From JBEKIK01 sp050013075 (GTDB lineage: Bacteria; Planctomycetota; Planctomycetia; Pirellulales; Thermoguttaceae), in assembly GCA_050013075.1 (NCBI GenBank), contig JBEKFZ010000012.1, positions 1-64,000 on the forward strand: 64,000 nucleotides of DNA. Direction: 5' to 3'. The notes under the pieces were generated by a model. The model saw nothing but the letters and a program-made list of their open reading frames with translations. It had not been told where the DNA came from and ran no database searches. Below, piece by piece: positions 58,014 through 64,000 of the stretch. Numbering within the stretch: the first letter of the stretch is position 1; each line of letters opens with the position of its first letter. Made by a program: the position numbers and the translations under genes.

Positions 58014-60224
58014 ATGCAGTTCAAATCTATAAAGTGGCCCGGACCGGTCGCGCTATCGACCGCGATTCTGACGGTGTTTGTTTATGGCGCGCTTCGAGCC
58101 GAGGATAATAACAATTCCCAAACGGCCGCCGGCGCGTCCAGCGTATTGAAAATCAAAGATCAATCCGCGCCTTCGACAGCGGAAGAAGCCGATAACGCCG
58201 CAACCGGCGCGGCGGACAAAGCCTCAAAAGGCATTTCCACGTCGGCCAAAAGCAAGGCTGATCCAAAAGACGCAAAGACAAGATCAACAAAATCCGCGGA
58301 AGATGCTTCGAGCGACATTATTATTATTATCAAGAATAACAAGCCGAAACCGCGTACCGCCGCCGCGGAAACGAAAACCGGCAAGATAGCGGTCCATGCG
58401 GCGGATCAATTAGCGGCGTTTGAGGCGGAAGAAAAAATCGACGAAACCACAAATCACGACGAATCCGCTCCGGCGGCGGAAGAAAAACTCCAACCGGTGC
58501 CCAATCCCGACGAAGCCGGTCCGGCCGCCTTGGAAACGGCCAGTTTCAAGGGCGTTACCCCGGGCGTGACGTCACTCGAGGAGGTGGAAAAACTATGGGG
58601 CGCTCCAAAGGAAATTTACAAACAAAACGATCTGATGACGCAGCTCTATTCGATCGAGCCCTTTGACCGGGTGGAGGTAAGTTACCTGAAAGATCATCAA
58701 GATAAAGTATCTTCCATTGTTATCCGCTTCGAAAAGCCTTTTCCGGCCGATAAAATCGCCCAACAACTGGACATGGCCTCGGTAAAGCCGGTGCTGGTCT
58801 CCAACGAGATGGCGGAAATCCTGGGCCAGGTATATCCGGAGCGGGGCGTGCTGCTGGCCTTCGAACCCGGCTCGGAAAAAAGCAAACCCTCGATGAAAGT
58901 CACCCACATAATTCTCGAGCCGCTAAATGCCGAGCCTTTTATCCTGCGGGCCGAGACGGAGATGGACAGCAATTACGATTTGTGTTTGCACGACTTGGAA
59001 CAGGCCTTGAATCTGCAAGCCGACAACGCCCGGGCGAATTGGCTTTTAAGCCGGGTGCTATCGGCCGGCGATCAATTGCAGAAGGCCGAAGAGACCAGCG
59101 CGAAATCCGTTCGGCTGGAGCCGGACAATCCGCGTTATCGCATCACAAGGGCACAGATCCTCGGCCAGGTGGGCCGGCTGCCGGAAGGAATCAAGGAAGC
59201 GCAAAAAGCGGTGGAATTAAGCAACGACCGCCCGCACATTCAAGCCCGCGCTCTTTGTTTGCTGGGCGATTTCGCCGCTTCAGGTCCAAAACCGGATTAT
59301 CGAAAGGCGATAAACTATCACACCCGGGCGGTCCAGGCGGCCGATGCCGTGTCCGGCGATCCGCATCCGGCAGTTCGGCTGGCGGCCAAAGAGGTGTTGG
59401 TCGATGCGCATCTGGGCGCGGTTCACGACATCGCTTGGGGCGATTGGAAAGACAAGGAAATCGCCGTAAGCAAGTGGCTGGAACGGGCCGCCTCCTTCGC
59501 CGACGATCTTGTTCAGAATGAAGGTGGATCGGAGGAAAATCAATTTCGCGTTTACACCCGGGCGCTGACGGCCTGCGTGGGTTTGCGCGGCAAGATCGAT
59601 CCCAAGCCCTGGATCCAAGAGGCGCTGACCCATGGCGACGCATTGATAGACTCCGCTACGGATCCCGTTCGTAAAGCCCAATTTCAATGGGACTTGGGCC
59701 TGGCGCTGTACGACGCCGTGCAAATATATCAACTCCGCTTGGATCATGCGGCAGCCTTAAAATACGCGCAATCCGCGGCGGAATACCTGGAAAAAGGACA
59801 TGAGCGGAAACAGACGCTAACCACCGCTTACGTCCTGGGCAGGCTATACTTCCGCGTGGGAGCGATTCACGCCATCCGCGATAAGAATCATGAGGAGGCG
59901 ATTGCATGGTTCGACAAGGCGGCGCCGCTTTTGATGAAACCGCTTCCGCCCGAGTCCGAAGGCGACTTGGGCCGCGAGGGCGAAACTTTCGTGAGCATGG
60001 GCGTTTCGTTCTGGGAGGCCAAACAGCGCGACAAGGCCGTGGAACTCACGCAACACGGCATCTCCTTGATTGAACAGGCCGTCAAGCAGGGAACGCTTGA
60101 ACAATCGGCTCTGGTCGTTCCTTACAACAATATCTCCGTCATGCATCGGCAATTAGGTGCGATCGGCAAGGCCGAACGCTACCAGGAAATGGCCGCCAAG
60201 ATCAAAGATAGCAAAGTGAAATAA
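58014..60224 (+). CDS. Secreted TPR-rich protein
   Basis: A 736-residue protein with an export signal (PVALSTAILTVFVYGALRA) and a strong ribosome-binding site (AAGGAGG). A low-complexity Ala/Lys/Glu region follows (about residues 30-170), including a curious SDIIIIIKNNKPKP stretch. A globular domain follows (about 175-310, FKGVTPGVTSLEEVEKLWGA ... IVIRFEKPFPADKI), then TPR helices from about 320 to the end (LEQALNLQADNARANWLLSR ... LEPDNPRYRITRAQILGQVG). It probably acts in the periplasm as a scaffold. It stands alone between gaps. Confidence 0.75.
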   Translation: MQFKSIKWPGPVALSTAILTVFVYGALRAEDNNNSQTAAGASSVLKIKDQSAPSTAEEADNAATGAADKASKGISTSAKSKADPKDAKTRSTKSAEDASSDIIIIIKNNKPKPRTAAAETKTGKIAVHAADQLAAFEAEEKIDETTNHDESAPAAEEKLQPVPNPDEAGPAALETASFKGVTPGVTSLEEVEKLWGAPKEIYKQNDLMTQLYSIEPFDRVEVSYLKDHQDKVSSIVIRFEKPFPADKIAQQLDMASVKPVLVSNEMAEILGQVYPERGVLLAFEPGSEKSKPSMKVTHIILEPLNAEPFILRAETEMDSNYDLCLHDLEQALNLQADNARANWLLSRVLSAGDQLQKAEETSAKSVRLEPDNPRYRITRAQILGQVGRLPEGIKEAQKAVELSNDRPHIQARALCLLGDFAASGPKPDYRKAINYHTRAVQAADAVSGDPHPAVRLAAKEVLVDAHLGAVHDIAWGDWKDKEIAVSKWLERAASFADDLVQNEGGSEENQFRVYTRALTACVGLRGKIDPKPWIQEALTHGDALIDSATDPVRKAQFQWDLGLALYDAVQIYQLRLDHAAALKYAQSAAEYLEKGHERKQTLTTAYVLGRLYFRVGAIHAIRDKNHEEAIAWFDKAAPLLMKPLPPESEGDLGREGETFVSMGVSFWEAKQRDKAVELTQHGISLIEQAVKQGTLEQSALVVPYNNISVMHRQLGAIGKAERYQEMAAKIKDSKVK

Positions 60225-60425
60225 TCAATCGCCATACCAACTGTATATTTAAAACATTCAAGCCCGCGGGTTGCAACCCACGGGCTTTATTTATTCCAAG
60301 CGGTATTTTTTTAACTCGAAAGATCCAAAGGACGAATGCACGAAAAGATTTGGCTCTTCCGGTTCTAGCCCGCATTTCTCACCAGGGAATTGTAAGACTA
60401 TTTTTACGTATTTTTTTATCCGTTT

Positions 60426-60550
60426 ATTGAGAGTCAGAAAAAGAATGTCGTATGAAAAGTCAGAGCCGGGGCGTGTCGCCCCGGTAATTCCGCACCCGAC
60501 ACGGCCCGGCTCTGAGGTGAAAACACGACAATTATTACCTGAGACTCAAT
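60426..60550. mobile_element. 125-bp MITE-like repeat, copy 3
   Basis: Ends ATTGAGAGTCAGAAAAAGAA and ...TTACCTGAGACTCAAT. It is followed by the GCCGCGACCGGGCACCAACC module (60552-60585), as after copy 2. The rest of the gap up to 60963 has no gene; a hairpin GGGGCCAAGCCCCTGGGCC-like stretch lies at about 60741. Confidence 0.75.
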
Positions 60551-60963
60551 AGCCGCGACCGGGCACCAACCGAAGGTTGGTCGGGGAGCATGTTTTTCCG
60601 GGCGGAAAAGCCCGAAACCGCCCTCCCACGCCGATGCCGCCACAGTTCTAAGGGAAAAATATGCCGAGATTCACCGGTCCGAGGACCATCCAGATCCTTG
60701 CAAAGGTTGCTACGACATGATAGTATGACGGGTGTTTTAATGGGGCCAAGCCCCTGGGCCATTATGAGGCAGCATCAGCATACCTAGTCCCCGTTGCTCG
60801 CCGTGCAAGGCATCACCTTGCCGCGGGCCCGTTCTTAGGCTGGGTGTTTTCCCTTGTACGTAATCCACCGCCTGTTGTGCTGCGCACAGCGGGTCGGTGG
60901 TTCACCTGTTTCGTTTGTCCTGACTATGATGAGATGACACGTTTTGTATAGGAAACAGCAGTC

Positions 60964-61656
60964 ATGTCTAAGAAATTCTTTTGTCGAGCCTTTGGTGGCT
61001 TACTGGTCTTGGCCCTGTTGATTGGCGTGGCGGAAGCGATACCGATCACGATTCAGCTTCAAGGCCACGTTACGTACGTCAACGATCATGACAACCTTTT
61101 GGGCGGCAGAGTCGTCGTCGGATCCCCGATCAACGCTACGTATATGTATGAATCGACGACAACCGACTCCAATTCCGTTTCTGATGCCGGTGACTATTGG
61201 TATCGGACGGCCCCCTTCGGAATCACGGCTAGTGCGGGCGGCCTTACGATGCAGTCAGACCCCAGCAACACTGAGTTCCTGGTAGAAATCACAGACAACT
61301 TTTACGATGTCCTCGCTGGAAAGTATTACGACTATTACTTGCTACGCAGTTACCACAACCTCCACAACCTCCCCGTCACCCTTCGGGAAACTCACGTTTC
61401 CTGGCAACTCGACGACTCCACGGGAGAGGCGTATTCCAGCACTGACCTCCCCTTGGTGCCCCCGGATCTTACCGCGTTTCAACAACCCTTCGGGTTCACT
61501 ATGACAGGCACCCCGGCAGGCACACTGCCCCTGCAGCCATTCCTTGTCAGGGGTATTATCGAGTCCGCTTCGATTGTTCCCGAGCCCTCCACCCTCGTCC
61601 TACTTGGCATGGGTGCCCTCGGGTTTCTCGCCTGGGCTTGGCGGCGGCGACGTTAG
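60964..61656 (+). CDS. PEP-CTERM exported protein
   Basis: A 230-residue protein with a signal peptide (GGLLVLALLIGVAEA) and a C-terminal sorting signal: VPEPSTLVLLGMGALGFLAW and then an Arg-rich end. The signal is cut by exosortase, so the protein is processed at the membrane and released or anchored to the surface. The body (ITIQLQGHVTYVNDHDNLLG ... DYWYRTAPFGITASAGGLTM) is a beta-rich domain without a known ligand. Codon use differs a little from neighbours. A typical exosortase target. Confidence 0.88.
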   Translation: MSKKFFCRAFGGLLVLALLIGVAEAIPITIQLQGHVTYVNDHDNLLGGRVVVGSPINATYMYESTTTDSNSVSDAGDYWYRTAPFGITASAGGLTMQSDPSNTEFLVEITDNFYDVLAGKYYDYYLLRSYHNLHNLPVTLRETHVSWQLDDSTGEAYSSTDLPLVPPDLTAFQQPFGFTMTGTPAGTLPLQPFLVRGIIESASIVPEPSTLVLLGMGALGFLAWAWRRRR

Positions 61657-61993
61657 TCGAAAATCACGGCCTACGTCGAACACCAGACAGCCCATGAGTT
61701 CGACGTGGGCTTGTGGCCTGCTTGCGTTTTGCTTTTAGGACTCTCGGCCTTGGACGCGGTAAAAGCCTTCGCCTCAGCCCCAGGGAAAATGCGGCGTTGG
61801 CGCCTATTACCGGAAGAGCAAAATATTTAATTGATGAATTTCAATGCCCCTGCACTTGTCCTCAAACGAGTGGTATTGTAATTAATGTATCTAAAAGTCT
61901 AGTAAGTATTAAAAATTTCTATTGTCTTTCCTAATAGCGGTCTAATTTTTTCCTATCTTGTGTACTTTCGTGTTTTCGTGTTAAAAAATCATC
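61657..61993. other. Gap without a recognised gene
   Basis: About 340 bases, AT-rich in the second half. No promoter or gene is convincing. It ends in a CGTGTTTTCGTGTT tandem just before fxsA. Confidence 0.5.
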
Positions 61994-62476
61994 ATGTTCT
62001 CGCGAATAAAATTGTTTTGTCTGTTAGTTTTTGTCGCAGACCTGATACTGCTGGGAGTGATGGTTCATTACACCTCCTGGTTGTTCATGCTGGGATATGT
62101 CTTTATTAGCGGCCTTTTTGGCGGTTGGTTGTTGAACAACGGTTTGCGCAGATACGTGAGAAAAACCGGGAAATCGACGAATGCCAACGAGATTTCGGCC
62201 GAGGCTTTCCTATTGGGCGCAACCGCGCGTCTGGCGGCCGGAGCGCTCTTTATCGTGCCCGGAATCCTGACCGACCTGATGGCTCTATTATTGATCTCGC
62301 CGGCGGGAAAACATCTGGTGCGAATTTTTATTGCATCATTGTTTGGGAAGATGTTCCCCCATCCTTCAAATCAGGATTATTTTTCCGATGCAAGCGGCGA
62401 AACGCCGGCCAAGGATGAGATTATTGATGTTCGGATCGTGAATGCGGGCAAGGAAGAGCCGGAAAATGGGCGATAA
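61994..62476 (+). CDS. fxsA: FxsA-family membrane protein
   Basis: A 160-residue inner-membrane protein with three hydrophobic segments: residues about 5-25 and 27-48, and a longer one at about 75-100 that carries the family motif IVPGILTDLMALLLISP. FxsA in E. coli relieves F exclusion of phage T7; the general function is unknown. The C-terminal tail is charged. It is directly upstream of nadA (55 bases). Confidence 0.85.
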   Translation: MFSRIKLFCLLVFVADLILLGVMVHYTSWLFMLGYVFISGLFGGWLLNNGLRRYVRKTGKSTNANEISAEAFLLGATARLAAGALFIVPGILTDLMALLLISPAGKHLVRIFIASLFGKMFPHPSNQDYFSDASGETPAKDEIIDVRIVNAGKEEPENGR

Positions 62477-62531
62477 TTCGCCCCTGTTTTTCCATCCGGG
62501 CCGTGAATATACTGTGTAGAGAGAAAAATTT

Positions 62532-63677
62532 ATGACTTCCATGCTCGATAAAACCGCACGACCCGCCTACGATTTCTCCGCGTACAAATCGCTGGAAAAC
62601 GACGTGCTTACCGATCGGATACGCCAAGTCCGCCGCCGCCTGGGCCCGCGACTTTTGATCCTCGGACATCACTATCAGCAGGACGAGATAATTGCCTTAA
62701 GCGACCTGCGCGGCGACAGTTATCAACTTGCCTCCTTGGCGGCTTCGCACGAGCAATGCCGGGCGATCACATTTTGCGGCGTGCACTTCATGGCCGAGAC
62801 GGCCGACATCCTCGCCAATCGGCCGGAGCGTTTGGCCGCCCGAAACGGTGAGCGTGTAAAGGTGATCCTGCCCGACCTTGCCGCCGGGTGCTCGCTGGCC
62901 GACATGGCCGACATCCATCAGGTCGAGGATTGTTGGCGGCGGCTCGGCGAAGTGATCGACGCCGGAGACGTGATGCCGATCACTTATGTCAATTCGGCGG
63001 CCGATTTGAAGGCCTTTTGCGGGCGGCACGGCGGTATCGTGTGCACGTCGGCCAACGCCCGGGCAGCCTTGGATTGGGCCTTTGCCCGGCGCGGCCGGGT
63101 GCTGTTCTTTCCAGATCAACACCTGGGCCGCAATACGGCCAAGGCGATGGGCGTCCCCTTGGAACAAATGCCGCTCTGGGATCCGCACAAGGATGGACTG
63201 GGCGGAAACACCCCCGAAGCCATCCGGCAAAGCCGGGTGATTCTCTGGCAAGGCGATTGCAGCGTGCATCAGCGTTTTCTGCCCAAGCACGTGGATTATT
63301 ATCGCCAAAAATATCCGGGCATTAAAATTCTTGTCCATCCCGAGTGCTCGATGGAAGTGGTCGACAAGGCCGACGTTGTAGGCTCGACCGGGCGGATCAT
63401 CCAAGCGGTCGAACAATCACCGCCGGGCACGAAATGGGCCATCGGCACCGAATTGCACCTGGTCAATCGGCTCAAGCACGAACACCCCGAGCAGGAAATC
63501 CACGTGCTTTCGACCATGGCCTGCGCGTGCGCGACAATGTCGCGCATCGACCTGCCTCATTTATGTTGGGCATTGGAAAATTACGCCGCCGGCGCGCCGG
63601 TGAACGTGATCGAAGTCGCCCCCGAGACCAGCCGCTGGGCGCTTGAGGCTCTAAAGCGGATGCTGGAAGTGAAGTAA
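62532..63677 (+). CDS. nadA: Quinolinate synthase NadA
   Basis: A 381-residue Fe-S enzyme that condenses iminoaspartate with dihydroxyacetone phosphate to quinolinate in NAD synthesis. LILGHHYQQDEI, the cluster cysteines (TFCGVHFMAE, VHPECSMEVV and the MACACATM region) and SANARAALDW are all present. Length fits the longer NadA type. No nadB or nadC is in the window. Start ATG 62532; nothing suggests another. Confidence 0.95.
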   Translation: MTSMLDKTARPAYDFSAYKSLENDVLTDRIRQVRRRLGPRLLILGHHYQQDEIIALSDLRGDSYQLASLAASHEQCRAITFCGVHFMAETADILANRPERLAARNGERVKVILPDLAAGCSLADMADIHQVEDCWRRLGEVIDAGDVMPITYVNSAADLKAFCGRHGGIVCTSANARAALDWAFARRGRVLFFPDQHLGRNTAKAMGVPLEQMPLWDPHKDGLGGNTPEAIRQSRVILWQGDCSVHQRFLPKHVDYYRQKYPGIKILVHPECSMEVVDKADVVGSTGRIIQAVEQSPPGTKWAIGTELHLVNRLKHEHPEQEIHVLSTMACACATMSRIDLPHLCWALENYAAGAPVNVIEVAPETSRWALEALKRMLEVK

Positions 63678-63795
63678 ATAATGAGTAACGCATTTACATA
63701 TTGTTTGGATGATCTCTTTCGTCCGGGTGGTGTGTATTGTATAATTAACATAAATACTTTTTGTTTATTGAAGATAGCGGTTTAGGAGTCTGTAT

Positions 63796-64000
63796 ATGTC
63801 TTATGTTTTACCACCGGAACTCGAGCGTTTAGTCAAAGAAGAACTTGCTTCGGGCGTATATGCCTCAGAAGATGATGTGTTGCTGGAGGCCATGAGGGCG
63901 CTTCAAGACAGGGATGAGGCTATTGCCGGCATTCAAGAGGGCCTTGCGGATTTGGAAGCCGGTCTGGTACGACCGCTTAATGCCGTGGATGCGGAGTTGC
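63796..64000 (+). CDS. ParD/CopG-like antitoxin, cut by the window end
   Basis: At least 68 residues: MSYVLPPELERLVKEELASG then VYASEDDVLLEAMRALQDRD and EAIAGIQEGLADLEAGLVRP. This matches the ParD-type ribbon-helix-helix antitoxins. TAGGAG lies seven bases before ATG 63796. The frame is open at base 64000, so the C-terminus, and probably a ParE toxin, lie outside. Confidence 0.8.
   Translation, partial: MSYVLPPELERLVKEELASGVYASEDDVLLEAMRALQDRDEAIAGIQEGLADLEAGLVRPLNAVDAEL

Overview
The window looks like a chromosomal segment of a planctomycete (Planctomycetota). The evidence is the mix of families: a BBP7-type beta-barrel protein, an SHD1-domain secreted protein, zinc-ribbon proteins with the MIRVVCPSCG start, a Hanks-type kinase with a planctomycete-style N-terminus, a PEP-CTERM protein, and the HpnC-HpnD-HpnE route to squalene. 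Intergenic spaces are unusually repeat-rich. No rRNA or tRNA gene and no CRISPR array was recognised.

Layout. 0-2 kb: repeats and a YoeB/YefM toxin-antitoxin pair. 2.2-5.6 kb: a large FtsX-type ABC permease. 5.7-6.6 kb: ispH. About 6.6-17.7 kb: an AT-richer integrated element lying directly against the 5' end of ispH. It carries a large serine recombinase whose reading frame runs without a stop into ispH, small regulators, a structured RNA, a secreted SHD1 cargo protein, terminase small and large subunits, a DUF3987 replication protein, an iteron array (probable origin) and a MerR-like regulator. No capsid, portal, tail or lysis gene is recognisable, so it resembles a phage satellite or a very reduced prophage. 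18.1-21.7 kb: hpnC-hpnD-hpnE. 21.9-26.9 kb: glycosyltransferase, LolD-like ATPase, pssA, ribE and rsmA. 27.7-30.1 kb: a stand-alone adenine methyltransferase. 31.2-34.8 kb: a three-domain acyl-AMP ligase / ACP / alpha-oxoamine synthase with a tiny companion gene. 34.8-39.1 kb: an outer-membrane protein, then a leftward sigma factor / anti-sigma / PDZ operon. 39.2-46.2 kb: bioF, two xylose-isomerase-like TIM-barrel genes, a UbiA prenyltransferase and a frameshifted membrane TPR protein. 46.5 kb: a 6S RNA. 46.8-48.3 kb: larE followed by a DUF4160/DUF2442 module and a second copy of the larE 3' end. 48.4-52 kb: secreted protein, YadA-like adhesin, Ser/Thr kinase. 52.2-55.9 kb: sufS, sufU, a SixA-like phosphatase and an RNase HII-like protein. 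56-64 kb: HicB/HicA, an MnmE-like GTPase, a secreted TPR protein, a PEP-CTERM protein, an FxsA-like protein, nadA and the start of a ParD-like antitoxin.

The strongest candidates for something undescribed are the satellite-like element with its in-frame recombinase-IspH junction, the structured RNA at about 10.13-10.37 kb, and the phased iterons at 15.3-15.46 kb. The host background also deserves attention. Many gaps hold degenerate seven-base tandem arrays, short palindromes and MITE-like elements, and several of these have entered coding frames (hpnE, the membrane TPR gene, the ABC permease, the ends of hpnC and hpnD). All calls come from reading the sequence only; no database search or folding program was run.
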